Numbered from the stretch's first letter, positions 8,636 through 17,885 are shown. The stretch is DNA of 64,000 nucleotides from Sphingomonas rosea (GCF_039538065.1 NZ_BAABBR010000001.1:2084501-2148500); one strand, 5' to 3'. The notes: generated by a model from the sequence alone, not told the origin. Program-made: numbers and translations.

Positions 8636-8818
8636 ATGCACGAGGACAACCGCATCTACTTCGCGCGGCGCGCGGTCGAGGAACAGACCCGTGCCGAGCA
8701 GGCGAGCAATCCGCTCGTCGCCGACATTCATCGCCGGCTCCAGCGCGTCTATGTCGAGCGGGCGAGTGTCGGCGAGCGCGAGGCGAGCGCCGAGCCTAGC
8801 GGTCCGGTTCGCCCTTGA
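8636..8818 (+). CDS. 60-residue conserved hypothetical protein
   Basis: A short charged protein starting MHEDNRIYFARRAVEEQTRA. GGGAGG at 8625-8630 lies 5 bp before the ATG, which is one of the better ribosome sites in the window. I recall similar small proteins, an N-terminal ExNRxYFxRRAxEE pattern followed by a short helix, in sphingomonads, with no known function. Its last 23 bp overlap the 3' end of the convergent ilvC-like gene. Confidence 0.6.
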   Translation: MHEDNRIYFARRAVEEQTRAEQASNPLVADIHRRLQRVYVERASVGEREASAEPSGPVRP

Positions 8819-9773
8819 GCGATAGCCGCGCGGCCTCCAGCGCCGACGCTCGCGCGCCCCGCCGCGCCTCGCGCAGCGCCGGATAGTCGCTCGCCGCCTC
8901 TTGCTGCAGTGCCCGCGCGAAGGCGTCCGAGCGCAGTTCGCCGAGCATCGCGGCCATCCGCGCCTTGACCGCCTCGTCGACGACCCGGTGCCCGCCGCTC
9001 GCCGCGCCAAATTCGGCGGTGTTGCTGATCGCTTCGCGCATGCCCGCGATCCCGCGCTCGGCGACGAGGTCGGCGAGGAGTTTCAACTCGGTCACGCATT
9101 CAAGATAGGCGAGGCGCGGATCGATCCCGGCGGCGACGAGGGTCTCGAACCCCGCCTCGAGGATCGCGGGGACAGCGCCCCACACGACTGCGCTTTCATT
9201 GAAGAGGTCGGACACGGTCTCCTGTTCGAAGGTCGAGCGGAGCACGCCGGCGCCGGCGCGGCCCGAGCCAAGCGCCGCGGCATAGGCCAGCGCCAGCGGC
9301 CAGGCCGCGCCGGTCGCGTCCTGCGCCACCGCGGCGAGCGCGACCATGCCCTTGCCTTCGGTATAGAGCCGCCGCAGCGCCGCGCCGGGCCCCTTGGGCG
9401 CGACCATGATGACGTCGAGGTCGGCGCGGGGCTCGATCAGCCCGTAGTGGATCGTCAGGCCGTGCGCGAAGCCCAGCGCGGCGCCGGGCCGAAGCGAGCC
9501 TTCGATCGCGCGATAGATTCCCGGCAGATGCTCGTCGGGGGCGAGGAGAAAGACGAGGTCGGCGCCCTCGGCCGCGTCCGCCGGCGACGCCACGCGCAGG
9601 CCGTGCGCACTCGCGTCCTCGGCCCGCGCGCTCCCCGGGCGGAGGCCGACCGTCACCGCGATCCCGCTGTCGTGAAGATTGAGCGCCTGCGCGCGGCCCT
9701 GGTTGCCGAAGCCGATGATGGCGACCGTCTTGGCCGTGATCGGGGTGGGGTCAAGCTCGGCGTCGGTCAGCAT
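8796..9773 (-). CDS. ilvC: ketol-acid reductoisomerase (divergent IlvC)
   Basis: 325 residues. The Rossmann motif is GFGNQGRAQALNLHDSG, followed by the coenzyme loop GLRPGS and the MVAPKGPG motif. The Mg-binding segment DLFNESAVVWG keeps the Asp and Glu ligands, and ISNTAEFG near the C-terminus is also typical. IlvC isomerises and reduces acetohydroxy acids in valine, leucine and isoleucine synthesis. The N-terminus lacks the usual MKVYYD start and no ilvBN genes adjoin, so this may be a second copy. Its ATG overlaps the end of miaA by 7 bp. Confidence 0.85.
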   Translation of the reverse strand: MLTDAELDPTPITAKTVAIIGFGNQGRAQALNLHDSGIAVTVGLRPGSARAEDASAHGLRVASPADAAEGADLVFLLAPDEHLPGIYRAIEGSLRPGAALGFAHGLTIHYGLIEPRADLDVIMVAPKGPGAALRRLYTEGKGMVALAAVAQDATGAAWPLALAYAAALGSGRAGAGVLRSTFEQETVSDLFNESAVVWGAVPAILEAGFETLVAAGIDPRLAYLECVTELKLLADLVAERGIAGMREAISNTAEFGAASGGHRVVDEAVKARMAAMLGELRSDAFARALQQEAASDYPALREARRGARASALEAARLSLKGEPDR

Positions 9774-10687
9774 GCCGGCTCCTTAGCCATGTCGAGCAGC
9801 CTTCCCAAGGCGTCGTCGTCAGGCAAGGGATCGATCCCGAGCCGCTGGTTGCGAAACCAGGTGCGTTGCCGCTTGGCATATTGGCGGGTCGCGCGCTGCC
9901 CGGCGGCGATGGCCTCGTCGAGTGTCGCGGCGCCGCGCACGTAGCCGGCGATCTCGGGAACCCCGATCGCGCGCATCACGGGGAGGGCGGGGGACAGGTC
10001 GCGCGCCAGCAGCCGTTCCACTTCCGCGATGGCGCCATCGTCGATCATCCGCATGAAGCGCCGGTCGATTGCCGCTCCGAGACCCTGCGGCTCGCCCAAG
10101 GTCAGCCCGCCGAACAGGCCGACCCTGTCGCGAATGCCGCCGGTCGTGGACGATTGCCACGCCTTGAGCGGCCGACCCGTCGACAGCATCACTTCGAGCG
10201 CGCGCGCGATCCGGGTGGTGTCGTTGGCATGAAGCCGCTCCGCCGCCTCGGGATCGACCTGTCCAAGGCGCCGGTGGTTGTCAGCAACGCCTTGCCCGCG
10301 CACCTCGTCGCGGATCGCGGGATCGACCGGCGGCACTTCGGCGATCCCGTCGAGCAAGGTCCGCAGATAAAGCCCCGTGCCCCCGACGAGGATCGGCAGC
10401 TGCCCGCGGCCGTGCACCTCGGCGACGACCGCCTTCGCCTCGGCCGCCCAGTCCGCCGCGCTGCATGCCTCCGCCCCGTCGCGATGCCCGAACAATCGGT
10501 GCTCGACCCCGCCCATCTCCGCCTCGCTCGGCCGGGCGCTCAGCACGCGAAGGTCGGCGTAGACCTGGGCGCTGTCGGCGTTGACGATCACGCCGTTCGT
10601 GCGTTGAGCGAGCGAGACGGCCAGGGCCGACTTGCCGCTCGCGGTTGGCCCTGCGATGACGCACAGAGGAGGAACGCCCTTGTTCAT
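9767..10687 (-). CDS. miaA: tRNA dimethylallyltransferase
   Basis: 306 residues. The P-loop GPTASGKSALAV, the DSAQVY motif, LVGGTGLYLRTLLDG and the C-terminal RQYAKRQRTWFRNQ are all MiaA hallmarks. The enzyme adds a dimethylallyl group to A37 of tRNAs that read UNN codons. The chosen ATG (complement 10685-10687) starts MNKGVPPL; further upstream the frame lies antisense to serB. The 5' end overlaps the divergent serB start by 8 bp, and the 3' end overlaps the ilvC-like gene. Confidence 0.95.
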   Translation of the reverse strand: MNKGVPPLCVIAGPTASGKSALAVSLAQRTNGVIVNADSAQVYADLRVLSARPSEAEMGGVEHRLFGHRDGAEACSAADWAAEAKAVVAEVHGRGQLPILVGGTGLYLRTLLDGIAEVPPVDPAIRDEVRGQGVADNHRRLGQVDPEAAERLHANDTTRIARALEVMLSTGRPLKAWQSSTTGGIRDRVGLFGGLTLGEPQGLGAAIDRRFMRMIDDGAIAEVERLLARDLSPALPVMRAIGVPEIAGYVRGAATLDEAIAAGQRATRQYAKRQRTWFRNQRLGIDPLPDDDALGRLLDMAKEPAC

Positions 10688-11615
10688 TGCGACGCTGATA
10701 GCAGCAGGACGGCTTGGAGACGACGACCTCGCGCGTGCCATCGACGTCGCGGGCGGGGGCGAGGCGCGCTGGATCGACGAAGGCGATGCCGCCGACCTCC
10801 TGCTCGGTCCGATCGAGGACTGGCGCGACCTTCGCGACCGGCTCGAAGCCGCGCTGCCGGGCGTCGACGTCATCGTCCAGAAGGTCGAGGACCGCGAGAA
10901 GAGGCTGTTCGTGGCCGACATGGATTCGACCATGATCGGGCAGGAATGCATCGACGAGCTCGCCGATTTCGCCGGCAAGAAAGCCGAAATCTCTGCGGTG
11001 ACCGAACGCGCGATGCAGGGCGAGATGGATTTTGCCGAGGCGCTCCATGCCCGCGTCGCCGAACTGAACGGCCTCGGAGTCGGTGCCATCGAGCGCTGCC
11101 GGACCGAGCGCGTCACGCATAACGAGGGGGCCAGGACGCTCGTCCAGACGATGCGCGCCCGCGGCGCGGCCACCTTGCTGGTAACCGGCGGTTTCCATGA
11201 TTTCGCCGATCCGCTCGCCGCCGAACTCGGCTTCGAGGAAGTCCGCGCCAATTATCTCGAAAGCATCCACGGCCATCTGACGGGCCGGGTCACGGGTGCG
11301 ATTGTCGATTCGTCGGCCAAGCGCCAGGCGCTGATCGCGCGACGCGACGAGAAAGGCATATCGCCGGGTGCGGTGCTGGCGGTCGGCGACGGGGCCAATG
11401 ACGGGCCGATGATCGAGGAGGCAGGGCTCGGCGTCAGCTATCGCGGCAAGCCCAAGCTCGAGGCGATGGCCGACGCCCGGCTGCGGCACAACGATCTGAC
11501 CGCGCTCCTCTGGGCGCAGGGCATTCCCAAGGCGGAATGGGTCAGCGGGCCGGCACCGGAAAGCACGGCTGGGGCCGGAGCGCCGCACAGGCCGAGCTTG
11601 CCGCGGCACGCGTAG
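10680..11615 (+). CDS. serB: phosphoserine phosphatase
   Basis: 311 residues. The HAD motif I is FVADMDSTMIGQECIDELA, motif II lies in LLVTGGFHDFA, and motif IV is VGDGANDGPMI. SerB makes serine from phosphoserine. The start is taken as TTG 10680 because AGGAGG at 10667-10672 lies 7 bp before it; the longer frame from 10632 runs inside miaA. The protein carries about 20 extra C-terminal residues compared with typical SerB, and these overlap the 3' end of the convergent SPOR gene by 74 bp. Confidence 0.92.
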   Translation: MFIATLIAAGRLGDDDLARAIDVAGGGEARWIDEGDAADLLLGPIEDWRDLRDRLEAALPGVDVIVQKVEDREKRLFVADMDSTMIGQECIDELADFAGKKAEISAVTERAMQGEMDFAEALHARVAELNGLGVGAIERCRTERVTHNEGARTLVQTMRARGAATLLVTGGFHDFADPLAAELGFEEVRANYLESIHGHLTGRVTGAIVDSSAKRQALIARRDEKGISPGAVLAVGDGANDGPMIEEAGLGVSYRGKPKLEAMADARLRHNDLTALLWAQGIPKAEWVSGPAPESTAGAGAPHRPSLPRHA

Positions 11616-12432
11616 GGTAGGGGCCGACCTGAAGCCGGGTCATCGTGCCCGAAGGCACCAGCGTCATGCCCGCGCCGCCGAGCCGCGGCCTGAGGCTGGC
11701 GAACAGCTTCTGCGCCGACGCACTGTCGCGAAACGCGCCGAGCTGGACCCGGAACGCCCCGCCGCCGCTGGCCGGCGTCGTGACGCTCGGCGGAGCGACG
11801 ACGACCGGCTTGGCGGTTGAGGCGACCTTGACCGGAGCCGCCTTGGCACCGGGCTTGGTCGCTGCCTTCGGGCCGCTACCCGTGGCCAGCTGCTGCGCCA
11901 TGACCACGCCCTTCTGGCGCTCCTCGAGCGGGATGAGCTGGTCCATCTCGCTCAATGTTGCCTTGGCGGGGGCGAGGCCCTGCGCCGCCGCGCGGCTGAC
12001 GAGGGCATAGGCCCGCACCCGGTCCTCGGGCACGCCGTCGCCGTTGAAGAGCGCAGTGCCGTAGACCAGCATCGCGCGCGGCTCGCCCGCGTCCGCCGCA
12101 CCCTTGAGCCAGCGCAGCGCGGCCACGCGGTTGCCGTTCTGGAAAAGAAGCAGTCCGAGGCTGGTTTGCGCCTCCGCATGACCCGCTCGCGCCGCCTGCT
12201 CGTACCAGCGCTGCGCTTCGGCGAGATCGGCGGGCACGCCCTTGCCGAGCTTGTAGGCCTGGCCGAGGTTGAAGGCGGCGTCGGCGCTGCCCTTGGCCGC
12301 GAGCGGTTTCCAGATCGCGACCGCCTGCTCGGGCTTGCCCATCGTCCAGGCGTCGATCCCGGCCCTGACGCTCTGCGCGGGCAACGGCGCGCTCGCCGCC
12401 AATAGCGACAACCCGAGGACAAAATGACGCAT
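11542..12432 (-). CDS. secreted Sel1-repeat protein with C-terminal SPOR domain
   Basis: 296 residues. A signal peptide (LGLSLLAASAPLPAQ) precedes Sel1-like repeats at about 40-150 (DAAFNLGQAYKLGKGV, AEAQTSLGLLLF, RAMLVYGTALFNGDGV). A Pro/Ala/Lys linker and a SPOR domain at about 220-293 (FRVQLGAFRDSASAQKLF) follow. SPOR domains bind denuded peptidoglycan at division sites, so a periplasmic cell-wall or division role is likely. It lies divergent from the parA cluster, which ends in another SPOR-like protein. Confidence 0.82.
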   Translation of the reverse strand: MRHFVLGLSLLAASAPLPAQSVRAGIDAWTMGKPEQAVAIWKPLAAKGSADAAFNLGQAYKLGKGVPADLAEAQRWYEQAARAGHAEAQTSLGLLLFQNGNRVAALRWLKGAADAGEPRAMLVYGTALFNGDGVPEDRVRAYALVSRAAAQGLAPAKATLSEMDQLIPLEERQKGVVMAQQLATGSGPKAATKPGAKAAPVKVASTAKPVVVAPPSVTTPASGGGAFRVQLGAFRDSASAQKLFASLRPRLGGAGMTLVPSGTMTRLQVGPYPTRAAASSACAALRPQPCFPVPAR

Positions 12433-12554
12433 GGACCCCTCCCTGACTGGCGCATCGTCTAGAACAGCGTCGCGGCCCCGTTAACCTGATTTTAGGCCGG
12501 CGGCGGCATTCCACTCGGAAGTAGCAAAATTGCACCTTACCCGAGGGGATCGGA

Positions 12555-13274
12555 ATGCGCGTTCTGGCTTTGGCATCGCAGAAGGGAGGGTCCGGCAAGA
12601 CCACGCTCTCCGGCCATCTGGCGGTGCAGGCACAATTGGCGGGCGCCGGCCCGGTCTGCCTGATCGACATCGATCCGCAAGGCTCCCTTGCCGACTGGTG
12701 GAACGAGCGCGAGACCGAGATGCCGGCCTTCGCCCAGACCACCGTGGCGCGCCTCGCGAGCGATCTCGAGGTCCTTCGCCAGCAGGGCTTCCGCCTCGCC
12801 GTCATCGACACCCCGCCGGCCATCACCATGGCGATCCAGAGCGTCATCGCGGTGGCCGAGCTGATCGTCATCCCGACCCGTCCGAGCCCGCACGACCTTC
12901 GCGCCGTCGGCGCCACGGTCGACCTGTGCGAACGCGCCGGCAAGCCGCTGATCTTCGTCGTCAACGCCGCGACGCCCAAGGCCAAGATCACCTACGAAGC
13001 CGCGGTGGCGCTGTCGCAGCACGGCACCGTCGCCCCGGTCACGCTCCATCACCGCACCGATTTCGCGGCCTCGATGATCGATGGCCGCACGGTCATGGAA
13101 GTCGATCCCAAGGGCAAGTCGGCCGCCGAAGTCACCGAGCTGTGGGAATATATCTCCGACCGCCTCGAGAAGAATTTCCGCCGTACCGTCTTTGCTGCGC
13201 CGGGCGTGCAGCCGGGCATCGGTGCGGCCAGTCCGCGTCCCGTCGGTGGCTTCGGCCGCCGCGTGGTCGGCTAA
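12555..13274 (+). CDS. ParA-family ATPase
   Basis: 239 residues. The deviant Walker A motif KGGSGKTT is at the N-terminus, with IDIDPQGSLADWW (Walker A') and VIDTPPAI (Walker B). It heads a three-gene run with an RHH-like partner (15 bp downstream) and a TPR/SPOR lipoprotein. It is not a parAB-parS chromosome partitioning pair: no ParB is adjacent. ATPases of this shorter type position plasmids, protein clusters or division factors; the cargo here is unknown. Confidence 0.85.
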   Translation: MRVLALASQKGGSGKTTLSGHLAVQAQLAGAGPVCLIDIDPQGSLADWWNERETEMPAFAQTTVARLASDLEVLRQQGFRLAVIDTPPAITMAIQSVIAVAELIVIPTRPSPHDLRAVGATVDLCERAGKPLIFVVNAATPKAKITYEAAVALSQHGTVAPVTLHHRTDFAASMIDGRTVMEVDPKGKSAAEVTELWEYISDRLEKNFRRTVFAAPGVQPGIGAASPRPVGGFGRRVVG

Positions 13275-13288
13275 AGGGAGCCCGACCC

Positions 13289-14023
13289 ATGATGAAGAGC
13301 GAACCGAGGCCTTTCGCCTCCCTGTCGAGCGGCCTGCTCGCCCGCAAGGGTGCCGCCCGTCCTGCCATGCGCCCGCAAGGCTTCGGCCAGATGGGCAGCA
13401 ACCTCGAGGACCTGGGCTGGAACGACATGGGCTTCGAGCCTCCGCGCCCGGTGCTCGCGCCGGTCGGTGAGGGCGAGGACATCCTCGCGCATCGCCCGAA
13501 CCCGGTCACCGGCCTGTCGCCGATCAGCCCGGTCCATGCGGTGCACGAGGAAATCGCCAGCCGCCTGACCCACGATCCGGTCGAGGACGAACTCGACGAG
13601 ACCGCCGAGCCGGTGCCGGCCGACGTGCCGCCGCTCAGCGCGGTCCTCGGCGCGGCCGAGATGGCCGGACCCGAGGCTGCGGAAGAGACCGTTCCGGTCG
13701 CCGCCGAGCCGGTGGTGTCGGTGACCATGAAGAAGCCGGCGGCCAAGGTCGCGCCGGCGCCGGTGGTCGCGGTCGCGCCCGCTCCGGTCATTCGTCCGGC
13801 GCCCGAGCCGCGCACCCGTCGCTCGACCGACGGCCGCGCCAAGGCGGCCTTCACGCTGCGCCTCGACCAGGAGCGGCATCTCAAGCTTCGCCTCGCCTGC
13901 GCCGTCACCGGCACTTCGGCCCAGATGCTCGTGACCCGCGCGCTGGACGAACTGCTCGCGAGCATGCCCGAACTCGATGCCATGGCCAGCCAGGCACCCG
14001 AACGCCAAGCCAGCAGGGGATGA
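13289..14023 (+). CDS. ParA-associated protein with disordered middle and RHH-like C-terminus
   Basis: 244 residues starting MMKSEPRPF. About 100-190 is a low-complexity Pro/Ala/Val stretch. The last about 60 residues (RAKAAFTLRLDQERHLKLRL, then TGTSAQMLVTRALDELLA) look like one ribbon-helix-helix unit: a short strand followed by two helices. It starts 15 bp after the ParA gene, with AAAGGGAG upstream, and its stop overlaps the next start (ATGA). It is probably the DNA- or cargo-binding partner of the ATPase. The frame also extends far upstream, but that part is the shadow of parA. Confidence 0.75.
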   Translation: MMKSEPRPFASLSSGLLARKGAARPAMRPQGFGQMGSNLEDLGWNDMGFEPPRPVLAPVGEGEDILAHRPNPVTGLSPISPVHAVHEEIASRLTHDPVEDELDETAEPVPADVPPLSAVLGAAEMAGPEAAEETVPVAAEPVVSVTMKKPAAKVAPAPVVAVAPAPVIRPAPEPRTRRSTDGRAKAAFTLRLDQERHLKLRLACAVTGTSAQMLVTRALDELLASMPELDAMASQAPERQASRG

Positions 14024-15363
14024 TCACCATGCGCAAGCCCAACACCGCTCTTCTGGCCGCCACCAGCATTGCGCTGGCCCTGACTGTCACCGGATGCGCG
14101 ATGGGGGGCAAGCGCACCTCCTTCGGCGGCAAGGCCGACAATGCGAACATCGGCATGGCGCTGCGTGCGCAGGCCGCGCTCGAAGGCGGCGACGTCGCCT
14201 CGGCGGTCGGCTACGCCGAGCGCGCGGTCGCCAATACGCCCGACGACGCGGGCTTCCGCGCGCTGCTCGGCAACGCCTATCTCGCCGCCGGCCGCTTCCG
14301 CTCGGCCGAGGCGGCTTATGCCGACGCGCTCGCCATGGTCCCGAACCAGGCCGGCGTTCCCTTGAAGCTCGCGCTGACCCAGGCCGCGCAGGGCAAGGGC
14401 GATGCCGCCCTCGCCACCATCGATACCTACAGCCAGATGATCGACCCCGCCGATGCCGGCCTCGCCATGGCGCTGGCCGGGCGCCCGGGCGCCGCGGTCG
14501 AGATGCTCGACAGCGCCGCCCGCCAGCCCGGTGCCGACGCCCGAGTCCGCCAGAACCTTGCCCTCGCGCTGGCGATGAGCGGCGACTGGGTCCGTGCACG
14601 CAGCATCGCGGCGCAGGACGTGCCCGGCGACCAGCTTGAGGCCCGCATGGCCGAATGGGCCAAGGTCGCGCAGCCCGGCCAGTCGGCCGCGCAGGTTGCG
14701 TTGCTGATCGGCGTCGCCCCGGTCGCGGGCGATCCGGGCCTCCCGGTCAAGCTCGCGCTCGACCGTGGCGGCCAGTCCGTCCAGACCGCTTCGGTCGAGG
14801 CCGCTCCGGCGCCCGTCGCCGCGCCGGCCGAAACAGTTGCCGTCGCCGCTGCCCCGCAGCCGGTCGAGGTCGCCGCCGCGGCGCCCGCCCCGAGCTTCGC
14901 CGCTCCCGCCGCCGATCCGATGCCGGTCGAGGTCGCCGCTGCCGCGCCTGCCGAGACGCAGACCGTCGCCGCCGCGCCCGACGTCGCCGACATGGTCGAC
15001 AGCCTCCGCGCCGAGCGGGTCCGCCCGTCGGGCGCGCTGCCGAAGGTCGCCGAACTGCGCCGCTCGGCCGCCAAGCGCTTCAACGCCAGTAACGCGGTGC
15101 TGCAGCTCGGGGCCTATGCGACCCCGGCCGGGGTCAAGATGGGCTGGTCGACGGTGAGCAAGCGCCACCACCAGCTCGCCGCCTACGTGCCCGCCAGCGC
15201 CCGCTTCGCCGGCCCGCGCGGCACCGTCTATCGCCTCAGCCTCAAGGGCTTCGCGAGCGACGCCGAAGCGCGCAAGGTGTGCATGCAGCTCAAGGCCTCG
15301 GGTGCGAGCTGCTTCGTCCGCAACGCCGCGGGCGATGCGCCGGTGATGTTCGCCAGCCGCTAG
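14020..15363 (+). CDS. TPR lipoprotein with SPOR-like C-terminus
   Basis: 447 residues. A lipoprotein signal ends in the lipobox VTGC. TPR-like repeats cover about 45-220 (LEGGDVASAVGYAERAVANT, FRALLGNAYLAAGRFRSAEA). An Ala/Pro-rich linker and a C-terminal domain of about 75 residues (LQLGAYATPAG ... YRLSLKGFASDAEARKVC) match the SPOR fold. It is probably anchored in the outer membrane and reaches peptidoglycan. Being third in the ParA run, it may link the ATPase system to the division site. Its stop overlaps that of convergent pyrB. Confidence 0.78.
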   Translation: MITMRKPNTALLAATSIALALTVTGCAMGGKRTSFGGKADNANIGMALRAQAALEGGDVASAVGYAERAVANTPDDAGFRALLGNAYLAAGRFRSAEAAYADALAMVPNQAGVPLKLALTQAAQGKGDAALATIDTYSQMIDPADAGLAMALAGRPGAAVEMLDSAARQPGADARVRQNLALALAMSGDWVRARSIAAQDVPGDQLEARMAEWAKVAQPGQSAAQVALLIGVAPVAGDPGLPVKLALDRGGQSVQTASVEAAPAPVAAPAETVAVAAAPQPVEVAAAAPAPSFAAPAADPMPVEVAAAAPAETQTVAAAPDVADMVDSLRAERVRPSGALPKVAELRRSAAKRFNASNAVLQLGAYATPAGVKMGWSTVSKRHHQLAAYVPASARFAGPRGTVYRLSLKGFASDAEARKVCMQLKASGASCFVRNAAGDAPVMFASR

Positions 15364-16238
15364 GGCGAGACGAGCATCTCCAGCACCGCCATCCGGGTCG
15401 CGACTCCGTTCGCGACCTGGCGGAGAATGAGCGAGCGGTCGGCAAGATCGGCGACCTCGTCGGCGATCTCGACCCCGCGGTTCATCGGCCCGGGATGAAG
15501 CACCACCGCCTGCGGGCTGGCCAGCGCGAGGCGCTCGGCCGTCAGCCCGTAGTGCCGCAGATATTCGCCGGGCGCGTCGCCGAGATCCTCGTCGAGCCGC
15601 TCGCGCTGGACGCGAAGCATCATCACCGCGTCGGCCCCACTGATCGCCTCGTCGATCGACAAGGCGGTCATGTCCTCGGGGAGCAGCGTGGGCGGACCCG
15701 CCACCCGGACCGTCGCGCCGAGCCGGGGCAGCAGCAGCGCGTTCGATCGCGCGACGCGGCTGTGGCGGATGTCGCCGACGATCGCGATGGTGAGGCCCTC
15801 AAGGCTGCCGAACCGTTGCTGCAGCGTCAGTGCGTCGAGCAGCGCCTGGGTCGGATGCTCGTTGGTGCCGTCGCCGGCGTTGATCACCGGGCAATCGACC
15901 AGCGCCGCGACCTCGGCCGCCGCGTCGTTCTGGCGGTGCCGGAGCACCAGCGCGTCAGGCCCCATCGCGCCCAACGTCCGCGCGGTGTCGGCCAGCGTCT
16001 CGCCCTTCTTGACGCTCGAATGCTCGACCGAGAGCGTGATCGCCTGCGCGCCCAGCCGGGCCGCCGCCTGTGCGAAGCTCATCGCGGTGCGGGTGCTGTT
16101 CTCGTAGAAACAGTTGAACACAGACCGTCCGGCAAGCACCCCGCGTCCGGCATCGCGATCGGCGGCGAAGGCGGCGGCCCGGGACAGGATGGCCGCGATC
16201 TGGTCGTCGCGGAGCGAATTGATGGAGAGCAGGTGCAC
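15360..16238 (-). CDS. pyrB: aspartate carbamoyltransferase catalytic chain
   Basis: 292 residues. The carbamoyl-phosphate motif is FYENSTRTAMSF (STRTR variant), with HSSVKKGET as the mobile loop and NAGDGTNEHPTQALLD as the aspartate/phosphate site. PyrB makes carbamoyl-aspartate in pyrimidine synthesis. The GTG at complement 16236-16238 is the start (VHLLSINSLRDDQI); the frame beyond it lies over ruvX in a different register. ruvX ends 17 bp upstream, so the pair is probably co-transcribed. No pyrI or pyrC gene is adjacent. Confidence 0.95.
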   Translation of the reverse strand: MHLLSINSLRDDQIAAILSRAAAFAADRDAGRGVLAGRSVFNCFYENSTRTAMSFAQAAARLGAQAITLSVEHSSVKKGETLADTARTLGAMGPDALVLRHRQNDAAAEVAALVDCPVINAGDGTNEHPTQALLDALTLQQRFGSLEGLTIAIVGDIRHSRVARSNALLLPRLGATVRVAGPPTLLPEDMTALSIDEAISGADAVMMLRVQRERLDEDLGDAPGEYLRHYGLTAERLALASPQAVVLHPGPMNRGVEIADEVADLADRSLILRQVANGVATRMAVLEMLVSP

Positions 16239-16255
16239 GAGGCAGCCTGCTAGCG

Positions 16256-16729
16256 CTACCGCGGCAACATGCAAAGGGCGTCGAGCGCGCCCTGCAGGAT
16301 GTGCGCGGCGGCGAGCTTGTCGACCGCCTCGGCGCGCCTCGCGCGGCTGACGTCGGCGGCGATCATCGCCCGCTCGACCGCCTGGGTCGACCAGCGCTCG
16401 TCCCAAAGCAGCAGCGGCAGCTCGAGCGGCCCGAGATTGCGCGCGAAGGCACGGACCGACTGGGTGCGCGGACTGTCGCTTCCGTCCATGTTGAGCGGCA
16501 GGCCGACCACCAGCCCGGCGACCTTGTGCCGCTCGCAGAAGGTACGCAGCGCGGCGAGATCGGCGGTGAACTTGGTGCGGCGGATCGTCTCGGCCGGTCC
16601 GGCGAAGCTCCACCCGCCGTCGCACAGGGCGAGGCCGACGGTCTTGGTCCCGACGTCGAGCCCGGCGAGCACCCCGCCCGCCGGCAAGGCCGCGGCGAAG
16701 TCGGCGGCGGCGGCGGTGATCAGCGCCAC
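16256..16729 (-). CDS. ruvX: RuvX/YqgF-family putative pre-16S rRNA nuclease
   Basis: 157 residues. The RNase H-like fold starts [33 protein letters not shown] and [10 protein letters not shown] are family motifs, and [14 protein letters not shown] is at the C-terminus. The family completes 5' processing of 16S rRNA. The GTG start at 16729 overlaps the stop of the upstream hydrolase gene by 10 bp. Confidence 0.93.
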   Translation of the reverse strand: MALITAAAADFAAALPAGGVLAGLDVGTKTVGLALCDGGWSFAGPAETIRRTKFTADLAALRTFCERHKVAGLVVGLPLNMDGSDSPRTQSVRAFARNLGPLELPLLLWDERWSTQAVERAMIAADVSRARRAEAVDKLAAAHILQGALDALCMLPR

Positions 16730-17841
16730 GCCGCCAGCCGCTCCTCGGCGTCGCGCCGGATGTCGGCCCAGAACAGGGCGATGTCGTAGACGTGGTAATT
16801 GTTGCCCGGCAGCACATAGGGCCCGAGCGCGGGCGGCTTGTCGTCGGCGAAGCTCAGCGACAGGAACCCGCCGCGGCACTCGGCACCGACCAGCCCCTTC
16901 TCGAGGGTCGCGTCGGCGAGCGTGTCGTCGGTCGGGACCAGGGTCCCGGCATTGGCCGAGCTCGTCGCCTTGCCCGCCTGATCGCCGGTGATCGGATTGA
17001 CGCACAGGAGGTCGCCGCGCTGGCGCTTGCCCCCGGTGAATCCGGTGGTCCCGTCATAGACGTGGACGAAGGGGTCGATATTGGCCGGCTCGCCGAAGCT
17101 CATCCAGCTGAGGATGCAGCCCGGCTGGCCGCGCCGCTCGCAGGCAGGCAGGCCCATGGCAGGAACGTCCGCCGCCTTGCTGACGGGCCAGCCGACGACA
17201 TAGGCCGCGACCACCCGCTTCGCGAGCGCCGGATCCTTCGCCACCCGCTCGCGTAGCAGCCGGGTCAGGTGCAGCGCGCCTTGGCTGTGCCCGACGAGGA
17301 TGATCGGCCCCTTGGGCTCCTGGACGAGGAAGCGGTCGAACGCCTTGCCGACGTCCTGATAGGCGAGGTTGAGCGCGCCCTGCGCATCCTTGCCGGTGTC
17401 GAGGAAGGCGCCGAACGCCGCCTGCCGGTACTTGGGCGCATAGACCCGGCTGAACTGGAAGGCGCTCGCCTGGCTGCGCACGAACAGAGCCGCGCGGTCC
17501 TGGCTCTCCTTGTCGCCGAGTGGCGCGTTCCAGCGATCCTTTTCGAGATAGGTCGTCGGATGGATGTAGAAGGTCGCCGCCTCGCGCCCGAGCAGGCGGT
17601 CGGGGGTCGCGCCCTGGGGCGACCAGTCGGCCGGTCCCGGCGGCACCGTGTCGGGTAGGTTGAGCCAGTTCTCCACGCGGACATAGTCGGGGCCCGTGTC
17701 GTTCTTGGGTGCCTCGAACGGCACGCTCGGCAGCGCCTGCTTGACCAGCACCTCGCTGCCATATTGGAACACCGCGAACGCGCCGGCGACCACCAGCAGC
17801 GTCAGGACGAAGATCACCATCAGGAACCGGCGTGCGCACAT
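16720..17841 (-). CDS. DUF3089-type alpha/beta hydrolase, membrane-anchored
   Basis: 373 residues. An N-terminal transmembrane or signal helix ([20 protein letters not shown]) is followed by the DUF3089 stretch ([20 protein letters not shown]). The lipase-type nucleophile elbow GHSQG lies at about residue 185. It probably acts in the periplasm or at the membrane surface as an esterase; the substrate is unknown. It leads a run with ruvX and pyrB. Confidence 0.8.
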   Translation of the reverse strand: MCARRFLMVIFVLTLLVVAGAFAVFQYGSEVLVKQALPSVPFEAPKNDTGPDYVRVENWLNLPDTVPPGPADWSPQGATPDRLLGREAATFYIHPTTYLEKDRWNAPLGDKESQDRAALFVRSQASAFQFSRVYAPKYRQAAFGAFLDTGKDAQGALNLAYQDVGKAFDRFLVQEPKGPIILVGHSQGALHLTRLLRERVAKDPALAKRVVAAYVVGWPVSKAADVPAMGLPACERRGQPGCILSWMSFGEPANIDPFVHVYDGTTGFTGGKRQRGDLLCVNPITGDQAGKATSSANAGTLVPTDDTLADATLEKGLVGAECRGGFLSLSFADDKPPALGPYVLPGNNYHVYDIALFWADIRRDAEERLAAWR

Positions 17842-17885
17842 GGGCGCGGACCTAGGGGAGGGGCCGCGCCCCCGCAAGGCAGGCT

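Noticed and set aside
12530..13288. Upstream half of the open frame ending at 14023
   Set aside because: It lies over the parA gene in another register; the real start is ATG 13289 with AAAGGGAG upstream.
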